Assembly (NCBI RefSeq): GCF_000721495.1
Contig: NZ_JOHY01000002.1
Coordinates: 1 to 64,000, forward strand
Direction: 5' to 3'
Length of the DNA stretch: 64,000 bases
Origin: Streptomyces sp. NRRL F-5123
GTDB lineage: Bacteria; Actinomycetota; Actinomycetes; Streptomycetales; Streptomycetaceae
Positions 43,531 to 52,130 of the stretch are shown here, piece after piece. The translations under genes and the position numbers were made by a program. Every line of letters starts with the position of its first letter. The first letter of the stretch is position 1. The notes beneath the pieces are model-generated. The model made no database searches and was not told where the DNA came from. It was given only the letters and a program-made list of their open reading frames with translations.

Positions 43531-44952
43531 CCGCCCGCGACGTCCGCCGCGTCCGTCCGCGGCCCCGCCAACCCGCCCGGGGCCGCCAAGGGCTCGGAGG
43601 GCACCGCCCGAGCCCCGTACGCTCTGCTCGGCATCTCACTGGGCTACTTCATGGTGCTGCTCGACATGACCGTGCTGTCGGTCGCCGAGCCCGACCTCAC
43701 GCACGATTTCGGCGGGTCGGTCGCCGGGCTCCAGTGGGCGGTCACCGGCTACACCGTGGCCTTCGGCGCGCTGCTGCTGTCCGCCGGGGCCGCCTCCGAC
43801 CGCTTCGGGGCGCACCGCCTCTTCCGCGGCGGCGTCGCCGTCTTCGGCGCCGCGTCACTGCTGTGCGCGGCCGCGCCCGCGCTGTGGGTGCTGGTCGTCC
43901 TGCGGGCGGTGCTCGGGGTCGCCGCGGCGGCGTGCGTGCCCAGCTCGATGGCGCTGATCACCGCCCTCTACCCGGAGCCCGCCCGGCGGGCCCGCGCAGT
44001 CGCGGTGTGGGCGGCGGTGAGCGGTGCCGCGCTGGCGGCCGGCCCCATCGCGGGCGGGCTGCTCGTCGGCCTCGCGGGCTGGCGCGCGGTCTTCCTCGTC
44101 AACGCCCCGATCGCGGCGCTCACCCTCGCCCTGGTGCGCGGCGCCGCACTCCGCTGCCGCGCGGACGCGTCCCGCCGCATCGACCGTGCGGGCCAGGTGC
44201 TGGCGTGCGCCGCGCTCGCGCTGGGCACGGACGCGGCGATCGCCGGCGGCGGCCGGCACTGGGCGCATGCCGCGGCGTCCCTTGCTGTGGCAATTGCCAC
44301 GGCGTGGCTCTTTGCGCGGCGCGAGCGCCGCAGCAGCGCGCCCGTGCTGGCCCGCGCGGTGCTGCGGGCCCCGGGCATGGCCGGGATGCTGCTCGCCGGC
44401 GCGGCCGTGGGCTTCACCCTCACCGGCGTGCTCTTCGTGCTGCCGCTGCTGCTCCAGCAACGGCTCGGCTACAGCGCCGTCGGCACGGGCCTGGCCTTCC
44501 TGCCGATGACGCTGCCCACCGCGTTCAACCCGCTGCTCACCGGCCGCGTCGTGGCCCGCACCGGGCCCCGCGCGCCGGTCCTGGCCGGGCTCTGCCTCCT
44601 GGCCGCGGGCGGCGGCGTCATGAGCGGCGCGGTCTGGACGGGCGCGCCCTACGCCCTCCTCGCCACGGGGCTCGCCGCGACGGGCTTCGGCGTCTCCCTC
44701 GCACTGCCCGCCCTCACCACCGCGGTCATCACCCTCGCGCCCCCGGGCACCGCGGGCGCGGCGGGCGGCCTCCTCAACGCCGTGCGCCAGTTCGGCGCGA
44801 CCCTGGGCGTCGCCGCCCTCGGCGCCTTCACCACGGTCTCCCCCCGCCTGTCCCCCGCCCACTCCGACCCGCGCACCGCCGCCACCCTCCTCCTGGCCGC
44901 GGCGATCCCCGCTCTCGCTGCGACCCTCCCCCACCCCGCCCGCAATCCCTGA
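43375..44952 (+). CDS. MFS drug antiporter, DHA2, with Pro-rich repeat N-terminus
   Basis: A 525-residue membrane protein. Residues 1-about 55 are a cytoplasmic repeat MPAQPPVQPPAQPPVRPP..., unusual for this family. Then 14 TM helices follow: YFMVLLDMTVLSVAEPDL (TM1), GAASDRFGAHRLFRG (motif A), PSSMALITALYPEPARRARAVAVWAA, GWRAVFLVNAPIAALTLAL (the NxP motif after TM6) and PGTAGAAGGLLNAVRQFGATLGVAALGAF. It lacks an adjacent TetR regulator. The substrate is unknown. Expression could depend on the 43029 palindrome. Confidence 0.9.
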   Translation: MPAQPPVQPPAQPPVRPPAQPPVRPPAQPPVRPPAQPPVRPPVRPPVRPPVQPPATSAASVRGPANPPGAAKGSEGTARAPYALLGISLGYFMVLLDMTVLSVAEPDLTHDFGGSVAGLQWAVTGYTVAFGALLLSAGAASDRFGAHRLFRGGVAVFGAASLLCAAAPALWVLVVLRAVLGVAAAACVPSSMALITALYPEPARRARAVAVWAAVSGAALAAGPIAGGLLVGLAGWRAVFLVNAPIAALTLALVRGAALRCRADASRRIDRAGQVLACAALALGTDAAIAGGGRHWAHAAASLAVAIATAWLFARRERRSSAPVLARAVLRAPGMAGMLLAGAAVGFTLTGVLFVLPLLLQQRLGYSAVGTGLAFLPMTLPTAFNPLLTGRVVARTGPRAPVLAGLCLLAAGGGVMSGAVWTGAPYALLATGLAATGFGVSLALPALTTAVITLAPPGTAGAAGGLLNAVRQFGATLGVAALGAFTTVSPRLSPAHSDPRTAATLLLAAAIPALAATLPHPARNP

Positions 44953-45345
44953 GCGCTTCCTCTCCCCGGTAGGAGGCCGCCCATGCGCCGCGGCCACCCC
45001 TCCTTCCACCCCCGCGAAGGAGAGAGCCGCCACAGCACGGAGCATCCTCCGCTGCCGCAGGAGAAGGGAACCTGTCCGCCGCCGGGCGGGCGTTTTCAGG
45101 GGCGCGTGGGGGCACCTCCCAGGGCCACCGGCCGGTGGTGGGCTGCCCGCGCAGTTCCCCCGCGCCCCCGAATCGCTCGCCCCGCGGCGCAGCCGCGCCC
45201 CCAGCTCCCGCGTCCGGCGGAAAGGCCCGCCCGGCGGGGCAAGCGCGCCCTCCCTCCCGCCGCCGGCGGCGGGACCGCGGCGGCGGCCGAAAACTCGCCC
45301 ACCCCCGGAGGGAAGCGCAGGCTGGAGTGCAAGGCCGACGGACGG
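44953..45345. other. Spacer with a terminator-like hairpin and a Streptomyces-type repeat element
   Basis: A CCGCC-gccg-GGCGG stem followed by GTTTT (45076-45096) may terminate the MFS transcript. It merges into a repeat-like element at 45093-45177. A plus-strand frame opening at ATG 44983 with AGGAGG is in frame with the next gene, but its codon use is poor and it crosses the element. Confidence 0.5.
45093..45177. repeat. Putative dispersed intergenic hairpin element
   Basis: TTTTCAGGGGCGCG ... GCGCAGTTCCCCCGCGCCC with a GGGGCGCG(T)GGGGG / CCCCC-GCGCCCC bulged stem matches, from memory, a repeat found between many Streptomyces genes (the GGGGAACTGCGCG family, here on the reverse strand). 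Not verified by search. Confidence 0.5.
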
Positions 45346-47109
45346 GTGGAGGTGCGGGTGGGCGGGAGGTCAGGCGGAGCAGACGCCCCGGACCACGCCT
45401 CCCCGCCCGGAGCGGGCGCTCCAGGCGGGGAGTGGGTCCACCCCGCCCTCGTGGAAGGCACCGCGGCCGGTGTGGCCGTGCTCGACACCGACCTGCGCTT
45501 CGTCTACGTCAACCCCGCGATGGCCCGCCTGAACGGCGTGCCCGCCGAAGCGCACCTCGGCCGTACGATCGCCGAGGTCGTACCCGGCGTGGACGCCGGG
45601 CTCGGTACATTGCGCCAGGTCCTGGCGGACGGCAACACCCGCGAGCTCGTGTCGAGCGGGCAGACCCGCGCGGAGTCCCCGCACCGGCTGCGGGTGTGGC
45701 GTGGCAGTTGCCACCGGCTGGAGGACGCGCAGGGCCGGGTGCACGGCCTCGGCGTCGTCCTGCTGGAAGTGAGCGACGACCGCGAGGCGCGCGCAGAGCT
45801 GGAGAGGGCCCGGGAACGCCTCCAGCTCCTGGACACCGCGGCGGTGCGGATCGGCCGGACGCTGGAGCTGGACCGCACCTGCCAGGAGCTGTGCGACCTG
45901 CTCGTCGAGGTGATCGCGGACGTCGCGACGGTGGAACTGCTGGCGATGGGCGGCTCGGACGGCCGCCGCCCGCCCGACACGGACACGGTGCGGCTGCGCC
46001 GGGCGGCACTCGCGTCGGTGCCGGGGCTGCGCGAGGCGGTGCAGCAGTTCGGGGTGCCCGGCGAGCACGTCGAGTACCAGCCGGGATCGGCGGTCCCGCG
46101 CTGCCTGGCGAACGGCCGCCCGCTCGCGTACAACGTGCCCGGTGACGCGGAGATGGGCCGGTCCGCGCCGAACTCCGGCCGGGTGTCGGCCTACCGCGCG
46201 GCGGGCATCCACTCCGCGCTGGTCGTGCCGCTGGCGGCGCGCGGCGCGCAGCTGGGGACGGTGACGCTGGTGCGCGCGGGATCCTCGCCCGCGTTCGGCG
46301 AGGAGGACGTGGCGGTGGCCGTCACACTCGCCGACCGCGCGGCGATCAGCATGGACAACGCACGCCGCTACAGCCGCGAGCGCGGCATCGCGGTGGAGTT
46401 GCAGCGCGCGCTGCTGGCCACGCCGGGCGGCGGCGCGCAGCCGCAGCTGGACGTCGCGACGCGCTACCTCCCGTCGGGCGCGTCGGACCTGGTGGGCGGC
46501 GACTGGTACGACACGTTCGCGCTGCCCGGCGGCGTCACGCTGCTGGCCATGGGCGACGTCATGGGCCACGGCGTGGAGGCGGCCGTGGAGATGAGCCACT
46601 ACCGCTCCCTGCTGCGCGTCGTCGCGGGCGACGGCGACCCGCCGGACCTCATCCTGAGCCGGATGGACGCGCTGCTCACCGCCGCGGGCACCGAGCGCCC
46701 GGCGACGTGCCTGCTGGCGCTCGCCGACCCGGTGCACGGCTGCTGCCGCTTCGCCAACGCCGGCCACCTGCCGCCCGCGCTCGTCGACCCGCACGGCCGG
46801 GTGCGGCTGCTGGAGGTGCCGCCGGGCCCGCCGCTGGGCGCGGACCTGGGCGGCCCGTACGAGGGGGTGTACATGCGCTGGCCGGCCGGCGACACCCTGC
46901 TGCTCTACACCGACGGCCTGGTCGAGCGCCGCGGCGAGGACATCGACGCCTCCCTCGCCCGGCTGGCCGGCTTGGTGCTGCCGCACGCCGGTGGCCCGCT
47001 GGACACGCTCCTGGCCCGCGTCGTGCACCGCCTGGCCCCGGAGGCCGCCGAGGACGACGTGGCCCTGCTCGCGGCCCGGGCCAGGCCGTACGGGGCGGTG
47101 CCGGACTAG
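45346..47109 (+). CDS. PAS-GAF-SpoIIE (PP2C) phosphatase
   Basis: A 587-residue protein. Domains: PAS (about 25-130, ALVEGTAAGVAVLDTDLRFVYVNPAMARLNG), GAF (about 150-340) and a C-terminal PP2C/SpoIIE serine phosphatase with VGGDWYDTFALPGG, LAMGDVMGHG (near 402) and DDVALLAARA metal-binding aspartates. Such proteins reset anti-sigma-factor antagonists, and the PAS/GAF sensors may detect redox state or ligands. The start is uncertain: I use GTG 45346, while ATG 44983 with AGGAGG would add a low-complexity extension of 121 residues. The stop codon TAG (47107-47109) is supplied by the CTAG end of the following MITE-like element. Confidence 0.85.
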   Translation: MEVRVGGRSGGADAPDHASPPGAGAPGGEWVHPALVEGTAAGVAVLDTDLRFVYVNPAMARLNGVPAEAHLGRTIAEVVPGVDAGLGTLRQVLADGNTRELVSSGQTRAESPHRLRVWRGSCHRLEDAQGRVHGLGVVLLEVSDDREARAELERARERLQLLDTAAVRIGRTLELDRTCQELCDLLVEVIADVATVELLAMGGSDGRRPPDTDTVRLRRAALASVPGLREAVQQFGVPGEHVEYQPGSAVPRCLANGRPLAYNVPGDAEMGRSAPNSGRVSAYRAAGIHSALVVPLAARGAQLGTVTLVRAGSSPAFGEEDVAVAVTLADRAAISMDNARRYSRERGIAVELQRALLATPGGGAQPQLDVATRYLPSGASDLVGGDWYDTFALPGGVTLLAMGDVMGHGVEAAVEMSHYRSLLRVVAGDGDPPDLILSRMDALLTAAGTERPATCLLALADPVHGCCRFANAGHLPPALVDPHGRVRLLEVPPGPPLGADLGGPYEGVYMRWPAGDTLLLYTDGLVERRGEDIDASLARLAGLVLPHAGGPLDTLLARVVHRLAPEAAEDDVALLAARARPYGAVPD

Positions 47110-47273
47110 TGCTGTGACCGGGAGGCTTCACCGGTAGCTTGCGGCGTCCGGTGCGGTGCGTCGCAAGGCGCCGGACCGGCCTCGTAGTGGGCCCTACTCG
47201 GTCGACGCGGCAACGCAGCGAGGTGCCGTGCCGGACGCCGCAAGCCGGTGAACCCTCCCGGTCACAGCACTAG
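47106..47273. mobile_element. 168-bp palindromic MITE-like element
   Basis: Bounded by CTAG (47106-47109 and 47270-47273). The left end CTAGTGCTGTGACCGGGAGG is repeated as the reverse complement at the right end with one mismatch in 28, and most of the interior also pairs, down to a GTAGTGGGCCCTAC-type centre. No ORF is visible. CTAG at both ends may be a target-site duplication. It is therefore a miniature inverted-repeat transposable element or a remnant. It supplies the stop codon of the SpoIIE-like gene. Confidence 0.8.
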
Positions 47274-47310
47274 CCTTGAGGCAGCGACGGTGCACGGGGA
47301 GGAGCGCGCG

Positions 47311-47814
47311 ATGACGGAACGCAAGCCGCCCGGGGTCCCCTTCGAGACCTGGGCCGACAAGCAGATCCGGGACGCCGAGCGGCGCGGGGATTTCGCGGGC
47401 CTGGAGGGCGCGGGCAAGCCGCTGCCGTCGCTGGACGAGCCGTACGACCCGCTGTGGTGGGTGCGGCGCAAGATGCAGACCGAGGGGCTGTCGGCGCTGC
47501 CGCCGTCGCTGGTGCTGCGCAAGCGCGCCGAGGACGCGGAGGCGGCGGCCATGGCCGCGCCGACCGAGGCGCTGGCGCGGCGGATCGTCGAGGCGGTCAA
47601 CGAGGACCTGCGCGAGGCGCTGCGCCGCCCGCCGCAGGGCCCGCCGCTGATGCGCGGGCTCTTCGACGTCGAGCAGGTCGCCGCCGACTGGCGCGCGGCC
47701 CACCCCGCGCCGGATCCCGCGGAGCAGGAGCGGGAGCGGCAGCAGGAGCAGGTGCCGCGGGAGGCCCCCGCGAAGGGATTCCGGCGGCTGTTCCGCCGGA
47801 GGCGTCCGGCCTGA
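47311..47814 (+). CDS. DUF1992/DnaJ-homologue-domain protein
   Basis: A 167-residue protein from ATG 47311 after GGGGAGGAG. FETWADKQIRDAERRGDFAGLEGAGKPLPSLDEPYDPLWWVRRKMQTEGLSALPPSLVLRKRAED is the DUF1992 signature (a DnaJ-associated domain). The Glu/Gln/Arg-rich tail ends RRLFRRRR. Function unknown. It is just after the MITE-like element; the promoter must lie in or beside that element. Confidence 0.85.
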   Translation: MTERKPPGVPFETWADKQIRDAERRGDFAGLEGAGKPLPSLDEPYDPLWWVRRKMQTEGLSALPPSLVLRKRAEDAEAAAMAAPTEALARRIVEAVNEDLREALRRPPQGPPLMRGLFDVEQVAADWRAAHPAPDPAEQERERQQEQVPREAPAKGFRRLFRRRRPA

Positions 47815-47826
47815 TAGAGAGGGGCG

Positions 47827-48435
47827 GTGCGCTTCGAATCCGTCCCCGTGCCGCCCGCCGTCGACGCCCGCCCGCGGGACGCGCGCGGCTATCCGGTCCC
47901 GGCGATCACCCCGTGGGAGGGCGACCAGCCGCAGTTCGCGCTCACCGACTACGAACGCAGTGCGAAGTGCGCGCGGGAGCGGCTGTGCTCCGTGTGCAAC
48001 CGGCTGATGCCGCGCGGGCCGGTGTGGCGGGTGGTGGGCGGCTCGGAGTGCGCCGCGATAGCCGAGGCGCTGGCGGCCGGGCGGCCGTACCGGAACATGG
48101 CGCCGACGCTGGAGGGCCCGGGGCACCGGGCGTGCATGCTGTACGCCTCGATGGTCTGCCCGTACCTGGCCCGGCCCAACGCCCGCCGCCGCACGGGTGC
48201 CGACTCCCCTGACGACATGACGGGCCATGTGGTCAGGGGGGCGGTGCGGGGGGCGACAGGTGCGGTCGTCGGGTTCGCCGACTACGAGTTCGCCGTCACC
48301 GCGTCCCAGGTGGTCTTCCGCTTCGTCGACCTCGTCGAATTCCTGCCGCACGAGGTGTCCGACACCCATCTGGACGAGCTGCGCGCGGAGCTGGCCGCGC
48401 GGGCTGCCGATGCGTCCGGCGGTCCGGCTGGCTGA
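47827..48435 (+). CDS. Hypothetical Cys-containing protein
   Basis: A 202-residue protein from GTG 47827 with GAGAGGGG upstream, only 12 bp after the DUF1992 gene, so they form an operon. Cysteines group as CARERLCSVCNRLMPRG, a possible metal site, with two more later (GSECAA and VCPYLARP). The C-terminal half is a beta-rich domain ending FLPHEVSDTHLDELRAELAARA. I do not recognise the family. Confidence 0.7.
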   Translation: MRFESVPVPPAVDARPRDARGYPVPAITPWEGDQPQFALTDYERSAKCARERLCSVCNRLMPRGPVWRVVGGSECAAIAEALAAGRPYRNMAPTLEGPGHRACMLYASMVCPYLARPNARRRTGADSPDDMTGHVVRGAVRGATGAVVGFADYEFAVTASQVVFRFVDLVEFLPHEVSDTHLDELRAELAARAADASGGPAG

Positions 48436-48442
48436 GCGGGCG

Positions 48443-49480
48443 TCAGGCGCGGTAGGCGGGCAGCCCGGTGTAGTCGGAGATCTTGACGGGCGCCGCGGAG
48501 CCGTCGGCGGGCAGCGTCACGATGCCGGCGGGGGTGCGGGCCGCGACGGTCTTCCCGTCGGGCGAGAAGGCCGGCTCGGTGTAGTCGGTGGCGGCGTTGG
48601 GCGTCAGGTCCTTGAATGTCGGCCCGTTGTCCCCGGGGGTCTCCCGGAAGAGGTGGTCGTGGCCGGCGACGGAGCGCACGAAGACGAAGCCCTCGTCGTC
48701 ACCGGGGGCCAGAGCGGGCTCCGAGCCCGGGGCGATCGCGGCGCCCTGCTGCCGCAGGTAGTCGTCGCGGACGTAGACCTTGCCGTCGTCGGCGTTGGCG
48801 TAGACGGCCGCGCCGTACTTGCCTGCGGCGTTCGGCCAGACGTTGCCGGTCTGCGGCAGTTCCTTGACGTCCTCGCCGGACTCGTTGCCGAGGCTGAGGA
48901 CGTGCGGCGTGCCGTTGTGCGCGGTCGCGGAGACGCCGTAGAGCCGGGAGACACCGCCCTTGCGGCCGGCGAAGAAGAGGTTGTTCAGCTTCGGCAGCTG
49001 GTTCGCCGTGTCGGCCGCCCGGACCTGCCAGGTCGGGTGCGACCAGTTCTCGCTGCCGGGGTTCTTCGCGACGACGGTGCGGTTGCCGCCGTCCGGGTCG
49101 CTGACGACGAGGTCGCCGTCGCCGTCGACGAAGGCGGCCTTCTTGCCGTCGGGCGACCATGCGAGGTCGCGGACCACGGTGCCGAAGTCGACGCGGGTGC
49201 CGTTCATGACGACGAAGCGGGAGCCGTCGCTGATGGTCAGGCCGTTCTTCCCGGTGCCGTTGACCTTCGCAGCGGGCGCGTCCGAGGCTGCCGGGTCGCC
49301 CTTCGCACCGGAGGTGCCCTGCGCCGGAGAGGCGGTGCTGGTGGCGGACGGGTCGGTGCCGTCCGTGCCGGTGGCGTCCTCAGGGCCGCAGCCGGTCAGG
49401 ACGAGGCTGAGTCCCGCGGTGACGCCCGCCACGACGGCGATCGCTGCGGCAGTGCGGCGGCTTCTGGAACGAACGGACAT
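48443..49480 (-). CDS. Lipoprotein with WD40/TolB-like propeller
   Basis: A 345-residue exported lipoprotein. The signal peptide ends LSLVLTGC (lipobox), then a Thr/Ser/Ala/Gly linker (about 30-75), and a propeller of about 5-6 blades: DLAWSPDGKKAAFVDGDGDLVVSDPDGG, NQLPKLNNLFFAGRKGGVSRLYGV, FVFVRSVAGHDHLFRETP and TEPAFSPDGKTVAARTPAGIVTLPADGS, typical of TolB/WD40-PD40 repeats. It lies outside the membrane, likely as a binding scaffold. Monocistronic, divergent from the FluC operon by about 250 bp. Confidence 0.85.
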   Translation of the reverse strand: MSVRSRSRRTAAAIAVVAGVTAGLSLVLTGCGPEDATGTDGTDPSATSTASPAQGTSGAKGDPAASDAPAAKVNGTGKNGLTISDGSRFVVMNGTRVDFGTVVRDLAWSPDGKKAAFVDGDGDLVVSDPDGGNRTVVAKNPGSENWSHPTWQVRAADTANQLPKLNNLFFAGRKGGVSRLYGVSATAHNGTPHVLSLGNESGEDVKELPQTGNVWPNAAGKYGAAVYANADDGKVYVRDDYLRQQGAAIAPGSEPALAPGDDEGFVFVRSVAGHDHLFRETPGDNGPTFKDLTPNAATDYTEPAFSPDGKTVAARTPAGIVTLPADGSAAPVKISDYTGLPAYRA

Positions 49481-49732
49481 TTCTGATTCCCCCGTTGATT
49501 CTGGGTTGTCCACCGGGTCGCCCGTCGCGCCCGGTGCCGAGGGAAATCGTGCCGGGCCAACGTCCTTCTCCTGTCCGTCCGTTGTCACGTGCGTGCAACA
49601 GGCCGCGATCCGCTCCGGCCGCCCCGCGCGCCCCTCGCCACCTGCGGCTTCGCCCTGCCGTACCGGCTTCGTACGGCGGCCGCGCACTACGCTGGACACC
49701 GGGGCCCGTACGGCACGAGAGGACGCCCGGTC

Positions 49733-50221
49733 ATGCAGCAGCAGCCGCCCGAGCCGCCGCCCCGGCGCCGCTGCCGACCCCTGCGGGCACCGAGGCCGCC
49801 ACACAAGGCGCCCGGTCTTATGTATGACCAGTGGCCTGTTGTGGGCGTTGTCGCGGCCGGCGGCGCGGCGGGCGCGTGCGCGCGGTACGGCGCCGCACTG
49901 CTGTGGCCGCAGCCGGCGGGCACCTTCCCGTGGACGACCTTCGGAGTGAACGTCACGGGCTGCGCCGTCATCGGCGCCTTCATGGTGCTCATCACCGAGG
50001 TCCGGGCGGCGCACCGGCTGGTCCGGCCGTTCGTCGGCACGGGCGTACTGGGCGGCTACACCACCTTCTCGACTTACGCCGTGGAGGCCCGGCGGCTCGT
50101 CGATGCGCACCAGGCGGCGACGGCGGCCGCGTACACCGCCGCCACACTGGCCGCCGCGCTCGGCGCCGTGTGGGCCTCGGCGTGGGCGACCCGCGGGGTG
50201 CTGGCACGGCGGGCACGATGA
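49733..50221 (+). CDS. crcB: Fluoride exporter FluC/CrcB subunit 1
   Basis: A 162-residue membrane protein; the start is ATG 49733 (GAGAGGAC upstream), or ATG 49820 for a shorter form. Fluc motifs: [12 protein letters not shown] (Fluc GxxxRY), [21 protein letters not shown] (the phenylalanine and Asn track) and [16 protein letters not shown]. Fluc channels form dual-topology dimers that expel fluoride. Its stop overlaps the next gene (ATGA), so it forms an operon with DUF190 and a second FluC. Confidence 0.9.
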   Translation: MQQQPPEPPPRRRCRPLRAPRPPHKAPGLMYDQWPVVGVVAAGGAAGACARYGAALLWPQPAGTFPWTTFGVNVTGCAVIGAFMVLITEVRAAHRLVRPFVGTGVLGGYTTFSTYAVEARRLVDAHQAATAAAYTAATLAAALGAVWASAWATRGVLARRAR

Positions 50222-50640
50222 CTTCCGTGACTCCTGAGACGAACGCCGGCACCGGCCCCGGCCACCGAGGCGCAGAGGCGGACGGGGAGCGGCGGCTGTC
50301 CGGCGCCGCGCTGCGCCTGACCGTCCTGCTCGGCGAGAGCGACCGGTGGCACCACAAGCCCGTCTACACCGAGATCGTGCACCGCGCCCGCCGCGCGGGC
50401 CTGGCGGGCGCGAGCGTCTTCCACGGCATCGAGGGCTTCGGCGCGTCCTCCCTGATCCACACCTCGCGCCTGCTGTCGCTCAGCGAGGACCTGCCGGTGG
50501 CGGTGATCGTCGTCGACACCGAGGAGCGCGTCCGCGCCTTCCTCCCCGAGCTGGACGGCCTGGTGGAGAAGGGCATGGTCGTCCTGGACGCCTGCGAGGT
50601 CGTACGGCACAGCGCCCGGCCCGGGAGCGCCACGGCGTGA
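50218..50640 (+). CDS. DUF190/PII-like protein within the Fluc operon
   Basis: A 140-residue protein: [100 protein letters not shown] is the full DUF190 pattern (PII-like trimer fold). In other bacteria DUF190 is often linked to crcB; the ligand is unknown. It overlaps the first FluC gene by four bases and the second by four bases (GTGA), so all three are translationally coupled. Confidence 0.95.
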   Translation: MTSVTPETNAGTGPGHRGAEADGERRLSGAALRLTVLLGESDRWHHKPVYTEIVHRARRAGLAGASVFHGIEGFGASSLIHTSRLLSLSEDLPVAVIVVDTEERVRAFLPELDGLVEKGMVVLDACEVVRHSARPGSATA

Positions 50641-51011
50641 ACTGGCTGCTCGTCGTCGCCGGCGCCGCGGTCGGCGCCCCCGTGCGCTATCTGACGGACC
50701 GGGCGGTGCAGTCCCGGCACGACTCGGTCTTCCCGTGGGGCACCTTCGTCGTCAACGCCTGCGGCTGCCTGGTCCTCGGCACCCTCACCGGCGCCTCGGT
50801 GGCAGGCGCCGCGTCCTCGCACCTGCAACTGCTGCTCGGCACGGGGCTGTGCGGGGCGCTCACGACGTATTCGACCTTCTCCTACGAGACGCTGCGGCTG
50901 GCCGAAGGCGGTGCGAAGGCGTACGCGGCGGGGAACGCGCTGCTCAGCGTGGCCGTCGGGCTGGCCATGGCCTTCGCAGGGGTGACGCTGGGGACCAGCG
51001 TGTGGGGGTGA
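50637..51011 (+). CDS. crcB: Fluoride exporter FluC/CrcB subunit 2
   Basis: A 124-residue second Fluc from GTG 50637. Motifs: [31 protein letters not shown] and [19 protein letters not shown]. Actinomycetes often encode two antiparallel Fluc subunits. It overlaps the DUF190 stop. Function as fluoride efflux is established for the family; the pairing as a heterodimer is inference. Confidence 0.9.
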   Translation: MNWLLVVAGAAVGAPVRYLTDRAVQSRHDSVFPWGTFVVNACGCLVLGTLTGASVAGAASSHLQLLLGTGLCGALTTYSTFSYETLRLAEGGAKAYAAGNALLSVAVGLAMAFAGVTLGTSVWG

Positions 51012-51051
51012 GCCGCGTGCCCTCGGAGGGCGGTGGGTCGTTGGACGGACC

Positions 51052-51324
51052 ATGAACGTACGCCGATTCCTCAGCAAGGCGGCGGCAGGCTCGGTCCTGC
51101 TCGCCGCAGCCACGTCCGCGACCGCCGCCACCTCCGCGTCGGCCCAGGCCGCCGACCTCGGCAACACCCTCAGCGGCACCGCCGTCACCGCCCGGACGGT
51201 GGGCGAGCAGACCGCCGGAGGGCTGGTCGCGCAGTCCGGCGTGGCCAAGAAGGTGGGCGCCGTGAAGAAGGCCGTCCAGGCCGGCACGGACGCCGTCAAC
51301 GCGGGCAACGAGCTGGTCAACTAG
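51052..51324 (+). CDS. Small secreted Ala/Val-rich protein
   Basis: A 90-residue protein: signal peptide about 1-34 (RRFLSKAAAGSVLLAAATSATAATSASAQA), then a polar mature part of 56 residues (DLGNTLSGTAVTARTVGEQTAGGLVAQSGVAKKVGAVKKAVQAGTDAVNAGNELVN) without cysteines. Function unknown. It resembles small exported proteins of streptomycetes. It lies 40 bp after the second fluC gene. Confidence 0.75.
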   Translation: MNVRRFLSKAAAGSVLLAAATSATAATSASAQAADLGNTLSGTAVTARTVGEQTAGGLVAQSGVAKKVGAVKKAVQAGTDAVNAGNELVN

Positions 51325-51389
51325 CTGCGTCGGGCCCGTCCGGCCTGCGGTGTGCCGGCCTTCCCGGACCGGGGCGCGCGGCCGCTGCC

Positions 51390-51433
51390 GTCACAAGGCC
51401 ACCGGTCACGGGTACGACCGGTGGCCTTGTGAC
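51390..51433. terminator. Hairpin terminator with 18-bp arms
   Basis: GTCACAAGGCCACCGGTC and its perfect complement (51390-51407 and 51416-51433) around an 8-nt loop, between convergent genes. Confidence 0.9.
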
Positions 51434-51444
51434 GGTGCGGGGCG

Positions 51445-51948
51445 TCAGGACATGAGCGAGCGGACGGGGACGAAGCAGTGGGCGGCGGAGGTCAGCGCCG
51501 TCTCGTCGGCGATGAAGGCCTTGAGGTCGTCCTCGGTGACCTGGCGGCCCGGCACGGCCTGCGGCCAGGGGCGGCTGGCGAGGATCACGTAGACCGTGCC
51601 GCGGTCGCGCGCCGCGGCCGTCCACTCGTCCGGGACCGCGCACGCGACCTGCAGATACGGCATCGTCAGCACCGCCTTGCCGCCCTCGACCAGCAGCTTG
51701 ACGGGCGACCTGGGCGTCTGCGCCACGTCGAGGATCGCCCCGCCGACCGGCAGCCCCGCCTCCTCGGCGACGGCGAGCGCGGCCGCCTCCGACCCCGAGG
51801 GGCCCTCGATCCCGTCGCCGAGGGTGTAGGCCATCAGGAATGCCATGTCGCGGCCGTCCTGATGGTTCTCTCCGGACCACGGGATCACCATGAAGGTGCC
51901 CAGCCGGCTCAGCATTGACGCGTCGGACGCAGAAGTGGTCTGGCTCAT
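51445..51948 (-). CDS. Hypothetical protein (DUF5949-like pattern)
   Basis: A 167-residue protein: LGTFMVIPWSGENHQDGRDMAFLMAYTLGDGIEGP, then a central acidic alpha/beta domain (VKLLVEGGKAVLTMPYLQVACAVPDEWTAAARDRGTVYVILASRPWP) and QVTEDDLKAFIADETALTSAAHCFVPVRSL. This resembles a streptomycete-only domain of unknown function, which I recall as DUF5949; unverified. Soluble, no signal. Convergent with the small secreted gene, and divergent from the chaplin gene by about 180 bp. Confidence 0.7.
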   Translation of the reverse strand: MSQTTSASDASMLSRLGTFMVIPWSGENHQDGRDMAFLMAYTLGDGIEGPSGSEAAALAVAEEAGLPVGGAILDVAQTPRSPVKLLVEGGKAVLTMPYLQVACAVPDEWTAAARDRGTVYVILASRPWPQAVPGRQVTEDDLKAFIADETALTSAAHCFVPVRSLMS

Positions 51949-52130
51949 GGGCCGGACCCTAACGGCCGGGGGCGGCCGCCCGGGGCGCTTGTCACTCCAT
52001 TGGCGTAATCCGATAACGAATCACCGATTCAGCTCAACCTGCGTGACCATTGCCGATCCTCCCCGTTGCCCACTGCGTCAAAGCCGCAGCGTATTGCGGC
52101 CGCTCTTTCGCCTCAGTCAGGGAGATCTCG

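Noticed and set aside
44983..45345. N-terminal extension of the phosphatase from ATG 44983 (strong AGGAGG)
   Set aside because: Codon use is poor, many third positions are A or T, and the stretch crosses a repeat-like hairpin. Kept only as an alternative start.
49560..49820. Fluoride riboswitch upstream of the first FluC gene
   Set aside because: I looked for the crcB riboswitch pattern (GGNGAUGG...pseudoknot) and did not find it.
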